The notes under the pieces were generated by a model. The model was not told where the DNA came from. It saw nothing but the letters and a program-made list of their open reading frames with translations, and ran no database searches. Below, piece after piece: positions 24,110 to 35,449 of a DNA stretch of 64,000 bases (positions within the stretch are counted from its first letter, which is position 1; each line of letters opens with the position of its first letter). The DNA comes from Benincasa hispida (taxonomy: Eukaryota; Streptophyta; Magnoliopsida; Cucurbitales; Cucurbitaceae). The stretch spans positions 808,755-872,754 of the forward strand of contig NC_052354.1 of assembly GCF_009727055.1 (NCBI RefSeq). Reading direction: 5' to 3'. The translations under genes were made by a program, and so were the position numbers.

Positions 24110-26579
24110 TGCTGAAACATTTTAAACAAATTCTATTGAAATATGCATCTAAATCCATTTTAGCAAGTACCCAATAAATGTTTATTTATTTGCAATGATA
24201 CTTAAGTGATTTAGAACAAGTGCTATCGTGGAGCAGTTGAGAATTCCTTCACAGAAGTAAGAAAATTCTTGACCAAATACTATTATCTAGAATAACTCAT
24301 CCCAATAGTTCTTTTGGTTATCGTTTTCGGTCAAGATCTTTATTAACACTTGGTAATTCTTGTAAGTGTGACCCGCCATTTTCAGATCTTATAGAACAGT
24401 ATGAATATGCCTCCGAGAGAGATAACAATATCCAAGACGGAACTATAAGACCCTATTCATTTTACTGAAGCTTGGGTTGTTCCGAATCTTATGTTACAAC
24501 TTTTCGTAGGGATCGCCGCTGTCAACGACTAGCTAGTGTCGCATAAAAACGACAGCAGGCGCATCATAGGAATCTCACAGTTCAAACTAATGGAGGAGAC
24601 CGTAGCACAATGTTGACACATTTCCTTCACCCACTTACTATGAACCACTTCCCTCATTCACCTTGTTATTGACCTATGCAAACACTTTCCGTATGGAGCA
24701 GTCGAGGTAAAATTGACAAGAAGGCAAGCATGGATCTCACGTGTGAACTCTTGAGGACGTGAGAGTTAATAACTATATATCAAATATATTGTTAATCTCC
24801 CACTGAAGTGTTCTAAATGTTTGGGTAATTTACTTATGCATGACGGCTAATTTCATAGAACCTAAGTCTAAGTGGTTTATCCAAATATAACTCTTATAAT
24901 TGGATTAAACCTACAATGTCTAGGCGATAAACCATTTTATTACCTCACATTGCTCACGGAAGCTCATAAAATTAGTTAACAACTCTCATTTGTTCGGTCA
25001 TAATCCCCAGGTAGGAGGTGTTCCGTAAACTGTCAACTTAAGTACCTCAAACCTTAGACAAGTTTATGAACCGATATGAGTTTGTAACCGTTTTTTATAA
25101 GGCAACAATCTATTTTAACGATTAAAATTAGTTGTTAACCTAAGTGAGCATGCAACTGTTCTTTATGGATTTTAAACGTCTAACCAATTTTATAACAACT
25201 TACAAAATTTAGACATGCTTAACATCCACAACATTCAACAAAGGTATCTAATATAACTATTATATTAAACATAACCCTAACATGCATACTATATATTATA
25301 ACAATTATATCATACTGTCAATGCATGTAACATGCTTCCTACAGTGGGGTTTTGAATCTACATGACATACTATATGCATATATATGAATTTATTTAATTA
25401 TCACATACTTCTCATGCATAAAAAATTAAATACTAACTGTTATGGTTTTCGTTTTGGCATAAACAAGCAAACAGATAGCTAACTATTACAAACAGCTTTA
25501 TAACCATCTTTCAGCTGCTTGAACCGCTCCAAATCGAACCCAAAACAACTTGAATCGGGCTGGACGAGTCTGAACCGGACCAATCACAACCCTTTGAGTC
25601 TGAACTGGATTGAACCTTTGAGTAAGTCGGTCGAACCGGTTGCTCTCGATACAACCTCAATATTTTACTAAGGCCGATCGTGTAACGCCTGGATGTAATC
25701 GTCTAGTGTCATCGCCTGGGGTTGAGAGGAAGTACATGATCGCATAATGTTTCTTGAAAGTTGGACGATCGTTTAGCTCTATCGCATAGGACTAGCCGAT
25801 CGTTTAGTTCCATCGCAGTACAATCGTTTAGCTCCATCACATAGTACTAAGTGATCGCATAACACCATCGCCCAGTGCATTCAAGTCATCGTTTAGTATC
25901 TGCCGCAACTAAACGATCGCATAGCTTCATAGTATAAAACATCATTGCGTCTCATAGCATTTATCTACATGATCGTTTAGCTCCGCAATCAAACAAACGC
26001 TTAGTGCTATCGCGTAGCACTTCATCACGTCGTTTTGCGCACATTGTTGCTAAACGATCATATAGCGCCATCGTTTAGAAAAATCAATATATCATTTAGT
26101 TTCCATGACAAAACTAAAATGATCGCGTAATGCTATCGTATAGCAAATGAATGCATCGCTTAGCTCCCGTAAGTACACGATCATATAGCGTTTAACATCA
26201 CAACGACCAGCGCATATTACTAAACGATCATATAGCTTTTCTCCCATCGTGTAACATCTGGAGCTAAATGATTGTTTAGCAACTAGACCTCAGCAACAAA
26301 TTTAAGCAGAACCTGAAAAATCTGGAACAACAGCTCGACCTCCTTCGCTTGTTTCTTATATTACATCTTAATTTCAACTCTAATGACTCCAAATAAATTA
26401 CAGACTCTTGCTAACACATAAATTCTCATCAAACAAGAGCCAATTACAAATTTAATTAAGAAATTAAAGATAATAAAAGTGCCAAAACAGAGAAAACCAT
26501 AGTAGTGCATCAGTTTCATATATCTCATGAAAAAACACCCACCTTGCCAAAATTAGACCGAATTGAAAGCTTAAAAGAT
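24110..26579 (-). other. Element B leader between primer binding site and gag
   Basis: About 2.5 kb separate the primer binding site from the gag ATG, unusually long for a copia leader. The part nearest gag (about 24110-24760) resembles the leader of element A (about 29930-30185) in text and order. The part at about 25670-26290 is a degenerate repeat array, listed separately. No coding region is recognised. Confidence 0.6.
25670..26290. repeat. Degenerate short-motif array with GATCG(C/T)(T/A)TAG core
   Basis: Within about 620 bp, variants such as ACGATCGTTTAG, CGATCGCATAGC, CATCGTTTAGC, GATCATATAGC and TATCGCGTAGC occur more than twenty times at irregular spacings of about 15-45 bp. Neighbouring units are joined by short CTCCATCGC-like linkers. 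The rest of the element has no such motif. It is a diverged minisatellite-like array, not a clean tandem repeat. Confidence 0.8.
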
Positions 26580-26592
26580 TCTCTGATACCAA
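26580..26592 (-). other. Element B primer binding site
   Basis: On the minus strand, TTGGTATCAGAG lies one or two bases behind the 5' LTR (right copy) end. It matches the initiator tRNA-Met 3' end complement used by copia elements. Confidence 0.9.
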
Positions 26593-26593
26593 T

Positions 26594-28371
26594 TGAAAGA
26601 GTTAAACAACATGCAGTGAAAGTATCAAGGATCCATAAGCATTCTAATTCACTAATTTTGGCAAAAACTAAAACATGCTCTTCTAAAAAAGTGGGTTTTC
26701 AGAACATACATTTGATGAACTCTCCAAGAAAACGTCTGTTCAGCTGCTGTCTTCACTTGATATCAATGTGAACCACCTCAAAGCCTTCCTTACTATACTC
26801 TTAGAGCTTTAGGCATAGTTGTGGGACTCAAGAACAACTTGAAGATGTGAAGAAACCAGAAAAAAAAACTCACAGCAGCCCGACTAAAGAAGACAACTTC
26901 TTCTTCATAAAATTTTCTCTCAAATTTTGTATTCTCTTATTCTCCAAAAATTCCACTCTTCTTTATATATAATAGATGAACATGCAAAGAGATGGAGTAC
27001 ATGGCTTGCAGTTCATGCTTGGAGAATCAAAGTAGAGAAGATAATGCATTTTGTGTGAGCATAAAGATGATGGTAATGGAGAAAACCCATTTTCCATTTT
27101 GTGCAACATGCAAATGAATTTTCATTTTCTTTTTAAAATATAAAATGACTTTAAACATTCTAATTCAAAATTTTATTTTCTTAAATTAATTTCATAAATT
27201 AATTAATTTAAATATCAAATATTAAATTAATTTTTTGCACAATAATCATCTTTATGTATTTAAATCATATTTAAATATTTATTCTCTTGTTCCATTTAAT
27301 TTGAACGTTTCAAATTAATTTCTCAAGCTACCCTAAAGCTTATCCATTTATGAGCTAGTAGGGAGATCTCGCGGACCTACAGATCATGGGTTCTAACGAT
27401 TCGAGATTAATTGGCCAAACTCATTAGTCCGATCTAACCCCCATTCGTTAACTAATAGGACACTCCACTATGGCCCATAGTTGAACTCCCCTCACTGTAG
27501 ATATATTATTTTCACTTAATAATCATAATCAGTAAGTCGATCCTTCACAGGTTGTCGTAATCACAGCTAGGTCATAAATATCGTTTTACCCCGGTGACTA
27601 CATCTTGCTCCTTAAGTTTCTACTGATCCTCTAATGAACAATTCTGATTCATAATCTCTATGAATCAAATCCTTTCTCTATCATGAGAAGGCGGGGCCCC
27701 GATTGTTCAAGACCTGGAGTCAGTACTTAAGAGAACAACCTATCTGCTAACCCTAAATTGGGTAGGAGTGAATTCCATCTTGCAAGGTTATGTCCCTAGC
27801 TATTCATCAGGTCTTATCCTCAAAATGGTAAGCTTATTGAGCAATACTGTTGGACTACTCTCACCATTTGCAGATAAAAGAATAATCCCGAACAAACAGG
27901 TGTTCATAGCTAGCTTAGGATTATGATCGAGTTAACCTAGGTTATATAATAAATGAAATAGTCAGTTTTAACAGTAAACAGTCGTTATAAAGAAAAGTGA
28001 CTGTTTTCGTTGTCCAGTCTATATGCAAACTCATTGCATAGGATGCCCCACTCTCATGTCTCAACATGAACGATTTGTGGATCACATCATTTGTAGCACC
28101 TTAAAACTTCTTGTAACAACTTCAGAGTGGGTCACATCCAATAGTGTTACCAGGATGAGATATCCAATTTCATTCATATACTTATTAGACCATTTAGGCT
28201 ATATACTGTCAACTTGATTCTGTTTTTATCACTACATAAAGTTACAACATTCAGACTATAGCCAAGGATGCATTTATTGGTTTTTCATAATAAGATCAAA
28301 ATCGATAAGTCATTGTTATTGATAAAATAGAATGTTTAACACGAACTGCGAGTTCTAGGACATTTCCAACA
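26594..28371 (-). repeat. Element B 5' LTR (right copy), 1,778 bp
   Basis: This copy is colinear with 18204-19997 from TGAAAGAGTTAAACAACATG to ACATTTCCAACA. It shows substitutions and small indels relative to the left copy. Confidence 0.92.
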
Positions 28372-28376
28372 CATAG
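28372..28376. repeat. Right target-site duplication CATAG of element B
   Basis: This is an exact repeat of 18199-18203. Element A reading resumes directly after it on the minus strand. Confidence 0.93.
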
Positions 28377-29925
28377 AGTTCTGAATGTATTAGCTCTAGA
28401 GGTTCTTTGGTCCTGTGACCATTTCCAGTAAAAGGTATTTTAGTCATTTTGCCTTCAAGGTAAGACTCAGACACAGGTAAAGCATTTTTTTCTAACTCAC
28501 TTAGAAGTCCATTCTTCACCAATATCTTAATCCTATTGAGATTGATGTGTCCTAGTCTTAGATACCAAAGTTGGGCATTTTCCTTAGGAGAAATTTTAAG
28601 CCTTTTACGTTGAGTTACTGCAGCTTAAACATTTCTGTGTTATGGAGGGCGTTAGTTGCTAATGGTCTTAGCACATAAAGATTGTGTTCCAGTTTTGAAG
28701 AACAAATATCAATACCATTCTTAGAAATAAACACTTTATTTAAAAGAAAGTTGATAGCATATGATTGTTCAATCAAACACTTTACAGAAACAAGGTTTCT
28801 TTTTAAATCAGAAACTACATATACATTTTCTAAAATAAGAAATTTGTTTTATAAAGTCAACCGGAGACCTTCCATTGCCATAGTCGAGATGACGTGTTCA
28901 GTTCCAACCCGCATCGTCTTCTCACTAGCATTTAGTTGCCGTCAGGAACTAATTCCCTAAACTGAGGAACAAACGTGGTTAGTGGCCCCAAAGTCTATAG
29001 TCCAGGCAGAATCATCATGCTCCACTAAGTAAGTTTCCAATACATGTAAATCATATTTATCTTGCTTGGCCTTTTTTCTGTCAAATATTTGGGACAGTTC
29101 CTCTTCCAATGTCCCTCTTGATTGCAATGGAAACAAATTCCCTTTGTAGCCTTAACTGGCTTTTTGCCCCTTTGAGCAGCAACTATAGGATTAACTTTTC
29201 CTATCCCCACTCTTCTTCTTCTTTCCCTTTTTGGTGCGAGAGGAAGAAGGTACAGACTTTGTCCCAGAGGTCGAACCTCTGTGGAACTTCTTTGAGGATG
29301 AAGCAACATCTACCTCACCCTTGTGTTCCTTGCTTTTCATCAAGGATTGAAAGGTCTGTAACTCATTGAGCTGAGTGGTCAAGTTGTAGTCAATCATGTT
29401 CATAATAACATTGCTACGAAAGTGGAGGAAACTTTCAGGTAAAGATTCCAAAATAAACCTAATCTGACTGGCTTCATCGATGCTTGACCCATTCATCTCC
29501 GCCACATTGAAGTGGATCATCATGTTGAGAACATGTTCTTAAACAGATGCCCCTTCTTGCATACGGGCATTGAAGATGTGTTTCAGAGCATCATGCCTGA
29601 GCTGTGTGGACGATTGTCCGAACATTCCCCTCAGGGACTCTATGATCTCACAGGCTATGAGCATGGGTTCATACTTCTTGGCCAATACTTCATTAAGACT
29701 TGCCAAGATATACGTTTGGGCCTTATCGTTTGCCCGTGTCCAATGCTCATAAGCTTCCCGAACGTTTCGAGGAGCAATGGGAGTTGGAATGGGAGGGCAA
29801 TCCTCCATGAAGACAAAACGAAGATCATTGATGATCAGTATTGTGTTGATTGTGTTTTTCCAACTAGTGTAATTTTCACCCGTTAATTTATCTGCGGTGA
29901 GCAAGTTTAATGTAGCGGTAGCCAT
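28377..29925 (-). pseudogene. Element A: gag, zinc knuckle and GAG-pre-integrase remnants
   Basis: Gag starts at the ATG at 29925 (MATATLNLLTADKLTGENYT) and reads SWKNTINTILIINDLRFVFM, NVREAYEHWTRANDKAQTYI to 29539. It continues after a frame change at 29523-29191 (MMIHFNVAEMNGSSIDEASQ, LPESFLHFRSNVIMN) and 29309-29025 with the zinc knuckle CFHCNQEGHWKRNC. Further left, broken GAG-pre-integrase text ends in a HSELYG-like reading at 28377. It is closely related in design to element B but clearly a different subfamily. Confidence 0.84.
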
Positions 29926-30194
29926 AAAAAAATAATTGCTAAAAAAGAACAAACTATTTAAAATCAATTTACTTTTCATTAAACCACTCATAAAACCAAT
30001 TAGTTTTAGCAAAAATTTAATGTACCCTAAGAGGCATCTAATTTTGCAATGATATCTCAGTGAGGCAGGACAAAAGTCACTGTAGGGTGATCAAGTGTCC
30101 CTTCATTGAAATGAGACATTCACAACCATTAGATAGAAACAACACCTTGTTACTGTGACTAGCAGTCACCATTGTTCGGTCCCGAATCTGTTAT

Positions 30195-31135
30195 TTAATT
30201 AAAGAATTTAATTAATTATTCAAGTACCATTGGAGTTTTAATCTACAGGTCCATGAGGTCCCCTTTTTAGCTCAATAGGGATTAAATGAGAATCAATTTT
30301 GGATTAATTTGAATTGTTCAATTAATTGAGGGAATTGATTATATGTTATATAACTAATTCTACTTAATTATATATGATATAATTACTATAATGTATTTAA
30401 TACGTTATTTGAGAGGAAATAAATATTTGAATTTGATTCAAATATTAATTATGTGAATTGGATTCATATAATTAAGTTTAATATAAATAGGATTTATATT
30501 AAATATCATGCATTGTTGAGAATGAAAATTATAGGTTATATTGTATTTGATACAATATTAAACTATAGCATGTGTTATATTAGATATAATATATAGTTTA
30601 ATATATATTATATGATAAGATAGTTACCATATATTTATATATTAAAATATTTTAATTTATTTTGAAAATATTTTTGGGAGGGAGTTACAACTACCCCCCT
30701 TATTCCTCTCTATTATATAGTACATGTGTAGATGTAGTGCTTAATAGACTCACAAAATTCCAAAAAGAGAGAAGTTTTTCTCTGGAAAAATAGTTTTTCT
30801 TCTCAATCACTTATTCTCTTCCAAAAACCTAAGAGTCCACAATTCCTTAGTGATTCTCATCCCATTAGAGAATACAGGAGGCTCTTTTTTGTGGTTGTGA
30901 CCATTTGGATCGAGTTTATTCGTGACAGATCCGAAGAAATAAAATACGTGAAGAAGGGTTATTCAAGAGTAAGTTTTCTTTCAATCTAATTCTCTTATTT
31001 CCTTTTTGTTTGCATGCTGTAAGTTTATGATATACATAACATTTGTACTCTGTAATTTTGATTATGTGAAAATAAATTTTGGATCGATCTCCACGCTTTC
31101 GCTTAAGGACCTTCAAAGGTTCCTTCAAAATCAAC
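30195..31135 (+). mobile_element. LTR-like sequence of a copia-type element (solo or truncated)
   Basis: Very AT-rich U3-like DNA (30195-30700) is followed by CTATTATATAG, a leader-like stretch ending in CTCATCCCATTAGAG, and an R/U5-like part ending GATCTCCACGCTTTCGCTTAAGG...GGTTCCTTCAAAATCAACA (31088-31135). That ending is common in plant copia LTRs. There is no second copy, no primer binding site and no coding region, so this is a fragment and the call is tentative. Confidence 0.45.
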
Positions 31136-31138
31136 ATA

Positions 31139-31231
31139 TTTAAAGTCAATGGTCAGCACGTGAAGCCTTACTATGGAGGCTCAACGGATCGAGACAAAGA
31201 GACCATTGACCAAGGTGGGCTAGCCTGATCG
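31139..31231 (+). pseudogene. C-terminal tail of a Ty3/gypsy integrase
   Basis: The frame starting at 31139 reads FKVNGQHVKPYYGGSTDRDK and ETIDQGGLA then stops (TGA at 31229-31231). VNGQ-x-(L/V)-KPYxGG is the landmark at the integrase C-terminus of Athila/Tat-type gypsy elements. It is preceded directly by the unrelated LTR-like sequence, so it is a fragment cut at 31139. Confidence 0.75.
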
Positions 31232-33189
31232 CTTGCATGGATGCATCCCTGTGGCAGCTTAATTCCAATATTTCTAGGGATGTTCACTCTATCCTTTTTA
31301 TACTTTCATAGTTAACTTCTTGTTTTGCGTTATTTAATTCTTGCTGTTTTGAGATTTGTTGCATGACTTCTTGATTTGACCTTATTTGAATTGAGTCCTT
31401 GATGGAGTGCGTTAATGAATGTATGTGATGATTGATGAGATGATGTGACTGCTTGAGAGATGGTGCGACTGCTTGACTTATGCGATAATGCTTTAGTATC
31501 GGATAATTATAAGATCTGCAAGCTTTAACGCATGAATGGAAAAGGTTTTTAGGTTAAGTTTTTTAGGGTTATTAAGCATGCTGTTAAATGAAATGACCTT
31601 TTGTCTGACCTACATTTAATGAGAGGCAAGCTTTTGCGCTTCCCTAAGCCTACCATTACTCATTATGCCCTCAATTGAAATTTCATCGCCCAGGCCTGTA
31701 AATAACCTCAGCATTACCTCATTTCATCATTTATCGAGCTCAATCATCTTCTACTTGGATTCTTCCGATCAGCATTTTCCCCATTTCTCTTATCAAGCTC
31801 TCGCCGGAATCCATGGCCTTTAAGCAGTCCACTCTTGCAAGCACTGGAGGCCAATTCAGTCGCCCTATCCCTTCTGCTTTGTTGGCTGGAATCCCAATGT
31901 CAGGTAGATAAGTTGCTTTGTTAGCGGTAAGTTGACGAGCTTCTGCCCAACTCCGACCTCTCCGCCCACCAGTCAAGCCTAAAACCACCCGAAAACCACT
32001 CTCATCTTCAGTTGTGCCACCGTTCTTAGTCAGCCACGTAGATTCGAGCAAGGAGGGTGTCCCTGTTACCAGTCCTGAGATGGTCGTAGCCCAACTTCCC
32101 ACCGCAAGCGAGTTACAAAGAAAAGACGACAAGGAAGTCTTTGGGAGCATTCTTAGTAACATGGAATGAGACGGAGGATTGATTGAAGCAGGAGTTGTCA
32201 ACCAGCCTATGCAGCAAGGCGATAGCCAGAAAAGAAAATTTTGTAAATTTTGTAAACACACACGTGGTAAAAAGGAAGAAGATAAAAACACACGTGGTAA
32301 AAAAATTTGTAAATTTTGTAAACACACATGTCTATTATAATATTAAAGATAGAGTAAAGAGGGAGAAGATAAAAATAGAGACTAAATCATAACTATTTAA
32401 TTTGATCTCCATTTTTTCACTCTTAAGAAGAAGGGAGAAGGGGAAAGGAAGAAGATGGAATGGGGTGAAGTGAGGAGAGAAAAAATAGACGTTTTAATTA
32501 TTATCATTATAATTTTGTTTTAAATAATATTTCAACATTTGAAATAATAAAAAATTACTTTAAATGGTTGGGGATCTTTTAAATATATTTTAAAAAACTC
32601 AAGGACCTAAAAAGATCTATTTTGAAAACCTAGAAACTAAAGTGCAACTATTACTAAAAATTAGGGGACCAAAAAGATAGTTTTTCCTTCCTTTTATATT
32701 TTTTCCATTTAGCCCTAGGGTTACAGAAATGGCCTAATTAAAGGGATTCTTGTATAAATGATGAAGATGTCAAATGTAATGAAATATTCAAAATCGAAGC
32801 ATTGATCTCTTCCAAAATTTCACCTTGGTTGTTTGGATAAACACTCACCAATTCTTTAACTTTTTTAAAAAATCATGTTTTTCTTTTAATAAAATAATTA
32901 TCAAATAACTTTTTTTTTTTTTAATAGTTAAAAACCAAAAACTCTTATCAAGCAAGTTTGATTTCATTTTTAAAAACAACAGAAAACAGAAAAATCAAAA
33001 TCCATAAACCCTGAAATGATTACTAAATTAATGAGTTCTTATAATGTATCATATTACGAAATTTAGATTATGAAGGGAAGCCATAATATTTGAAGATTTA
33101 TGAAGTATATTTCACATGTATTTAGCAAATAAAAGTAAGTGTTTGGAATGCAAATGGATTATGAATTTCAATGTGCATGATATGAATGC
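31232..33189. other. Unassigned, probably gypsy 3' region and AT-rich DNA
   Basis: The segment to about 31740 may be the long untranslated 3' region behind the gypsy integrase tail. A 195-codon minus-strand open frame (32327-31740) has no recognisable domain, a biased composition and an N-terminal part made by a short repeat, so I do not call it a gene. At 32234-32330, repeated 'ttttgtaaacacacacgtgg' units occur. From 32400 to 33189 I see only AT-rich DNA. Confidence 0.4.
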
Positions 33190-33613
33190 ATCAAAATTAT
33201 AATTAAGTTTTATTTAATAATTTTGATGTAATTTTAGTTTTTCTAATTTTTATCTTTTTTTTTTTTTTGTCTTTTTGAGTAGGGTTTTTTTTTTTAATAA
33301 TAATTTTGTTAGGGTTAATGATGTAGTGTTAGAGTTTCACTAGGAGGCTATATAAAGCATGTCATTAGGTTGTGTCAGTTTTCGGTTTATGAATTTGGAA
33401 TGATGATTTCCTATTGATGATGACGTAGATTCATCACCAACTTTTGCAATTCTTGATCTAAGATTGCATGCTTGAGCATTCGAGTAAGTACTTGTAGAGT
33501 GTTTAAATCTTGAGTAGAGGATTAAACTCTCCTTATCTCTTGGCCTTCGATCAAAAGTAATTCAATCCTAATTTTTCTCTTTAAATTGATATCATTTAAC
33601 TTGGGGTTTTAGA

Positions 33614-33618
33614 ATTTG
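33614..33618. repeat. Left target-site duplication ATTTG of element D
   Basis: ATTTG abuts the left LTR start TGTTAAGAAAAC and is repeated at 43261-43265. Confidence 0.92.
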
Positions 33619-34203
33619 TGTTAAGAAAACATGTATGAAATAAACTTTACATTCTGTTACAACTGTTTTTTGTAAAGTCCTATAAATACAAATCTAGCTA
33701 GAATCATCAAAGTACTGAAAAAGACAAACTGCTAGCTACTTATCTGTTGTATTCTTCAAGATCTTTGCAAGATTGAATAACATTTCAGCTCCTCCATGGA
33801 TGTATGCCATTTTGTTGTCGAACCACGTTAAAACTGGTGTTCATCTTCTTCTTCCTCTCTTTACTCTTCATGCATTGCTAAATCTTCATCTTCTTCTTCA
33901 AGATTTCATTAGAAATCAGAGAACATTTCCCCTCTCATCTTTCTTTTCTCTCTCGAGCTCACATTGACCTGCAAACACAAAAAATTAGATTAGTCATTCA
34001 AAAAACTTTTGATTGAGGTAAGTGGATCAATTAAATCTCAGTCCTCAATGTGTAAGGCAGGATTTGAGCTTCACACGGATTGTGCTTTTAGCACACAGAA
34101 ATCAAAGCTAGTGGTTTCACTTAGCTTTTAGGACTAGTTTTCTTCATTGTTTGGGCCTCGGTGGGAAATAGAAAAGCCTATCAGATTATTGGCAAGCCCA
34201 ACA
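33619..34203 (+). repeat. Element D 5' LTR, 585 bp
   Basis: It begins TGTTAAGAAAACATG and ends AAGCCCAACA; it is colinear with the 3' copy. CTATAAATACAAA at about 33679-33691 is a likely TATA region of the U3/R junction. Confidence 0.93.
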
Positions 34204-34206
34204 AAG

Positions 34207-34219
34207 TGGTATTAGAGCC
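34207..34219 (+). other. Element D primer binding site
   Basis: TGGTATTAGAGCC lies 3 bases behind the LTR. It differs by one C-to-T change from the standard TGGTATCAGAGCC. Confidence 0.85.
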
Positions 34220-34299
34220 TGCAAGAATAAGAGAAAGATCAGTCGAGAATCAAGAAAAGTTAATCTTGGAGTACAGAGAACATTAAAAGAAAGCTTAAG

Positions 34300-34612
34300 A
34301 TGGTTGTCGTAAGGTATGACATAGAGAAATTTGATGGGAAAGGAGACTTCAGCTTATGGAAGGCTAAAATCAGAGCTGTTTTGGGGCAACAGAAGGCTCA
34401 CAAAGCACTTGAAGATTCATCAAAACTACCTGGCACTGCAATAGAAGAAGAAAGGGAGAATATAGAGCTAATTGCTCATGAAACGCTTGTTCTAAATCTT
34501 TTAGACAGTGTGTTTAGATAGGTTATTGATCAAGATACAACATTTAAGATATGGACAAAGTTAAATGAACTTTTTGAAACCAAAGATTTGTCTAATAAAC
34601 TTTTTTTGAGAG

Positions 34613-34650
<38 letters not shown>

Positions 34651-34898
34651 TACAAAAGAGAGTTAGGTATGATTATGCAATTATACGTGTAAAAGAGCAC
34701 ACTCAATACATTACAGCAGGATTCAAGACTTAAGGTGAAAACATTGGGGTAGACAATGAAGCTTTTGTGCTTCTAAACTCACTTCCAGACACATACAAAG
34801 ATGTNGTTATTGATCAAGATACAACATTTAAGATATGGACAAAGTTAAATGAACTTTTTGAAACCAAAGATTTGTCTAATAAACTTTTTTTGAGAGAA

Positions 34899-34939
<41 letters not shown>

Positions 34940-35365
34940 TCTAAAATGAGTTATTCCAAAACGTTGATAGAAAAATTTGATGAGTTTAAAAAGATTACAG
35001 CAGGATTCAAGACTTAAGGTGAAAACATTGGGGTAGACAATGAAGCTTTTGTGCTTCTAAACTCACTTCCAGACACATACAAAGATGTAAAGACAACCCT
35101 AAAGTATGGAAGAGATTCTGTTCTTACTGATATAATCATTTCAACACTCAGGATTAAAGAAATGGAATTGCTAACCAGTAAAGATGAAAAACCTAGTGTT
35201 GAAGGGTTATTTGTGAAAGGCAAGTCTAAGTACCACAACAAAGAAAATGGCAAACAAACCTCCACAAAAGAAAGCAAGGAAAAATCAAAGATTAGATGCA
35301 AGTATTGCAAAATAATTGGGCATCTAATCAAAGATTGCAAAACTTTAAAATGGAAGAATGAGTAG
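34300..35365 (+). pseudogene. Element D: gag with zinc knuckle
   Basis: Starts MVVVRYDIEKFDGKGDFSLW (34300) and runs KAKIRAVLGQQKAHKAL to a stop at 34519-34521. It goes on VIDQDTTFKIWTKLNELFET, is disturbed by two T homopolymers and a duplicated 284-bp block, and resumes at 35051 as LLNSLPDTYKDVKTTLKYGR. It ends with the knuckle CKYCKIIGHLIKDC near 35298-35340. UBN2-type copia gag; not intact. Confidence 0.87.
34521..35089 (+). repeat. Tandem duplication of a 284-bp gag segment, single N at the junction
   Basis: Unit 1 (34521-34804) and unit 2 (34806-35089) both begin GTTATTGATCAAGATACAAC and end ACACATACAAAGATGT, and each contains a T run of about 30-35 (34618-34648 and 34902-34936). Base 34805 is N. 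The pattern suggests an assembly artefact around an unsequenceable poly(T), although a true duplication is possible. Confidence 0.85.
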
Positions 35366-35449
35366 AAAAATAAACATCAACAACAATAGAAAGGTCAGTC
35401 CACTCAGTCAGGAGAAGCCTCAGAAGGGGAAGATTCATTCTTCTATTCA

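Larger units (their letters stand above)
18204..28371 (-). mobile_element. Nested Ty1/copia element B, 10,168 bp, complete LTR to LTR
   Basis: The element is bounded by two similar LTRs (left 18204-19997, right 26594-28371), which on the minus strand begin TGTTGGAAATG and end CTCTTTCA. On the minus strand the order is 5' LTR (right copy), primer binding site (26580-26592), repeat-rich leader, gag, integrase, RT, RNase H, polypurine tract (about 19998-20012) and 3' LTR (left copy). A perfect CATAG target duplication flanks it. The LTR copies differ by point changes and small indels (roughly 5% by eye), so the insertion is not recent. The coding region has frameshifts and stops. Confidence 0.94.
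16127..30185 (-). mobile_element. Host Ty1/copia element A (minus strand), 3'-truncated and split by element B
   Basis: The coding remnants lie on either side of the nested element: gag 29925 to about 29030, GAG-pre-integrase about 28960-28377, integrase core 18193-17912 and onward, RT about 17500-16590, and the start of RNase H to about 16150. The integrase reading HSELYG / SMNVKAKGGYEY runs directly from 28377 into 18203 if the nested element and one copy of CATAG are removed. The 3' part (rest of RNase H and the 3' LTR) is missing at 16127. The right end near 30185 is less sharp and no 5' LTR was recognised. Many stops; not functional. Confidence 0.85.

Noticed and set aside
25670..26290. 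CRISPR-like array
   Set aside because: Spacing and motif are irregular, there are no constant repeats or unique spacers, and the sequence is plant nuclear retrotransposon DNA.
31740..32327. 195-codon minus-strand open frame
   Set aside because: No domain recognised, the N-terminal part comes from a short repeat, and it lies in decayed retroelement surroundings; more likely chance openness.
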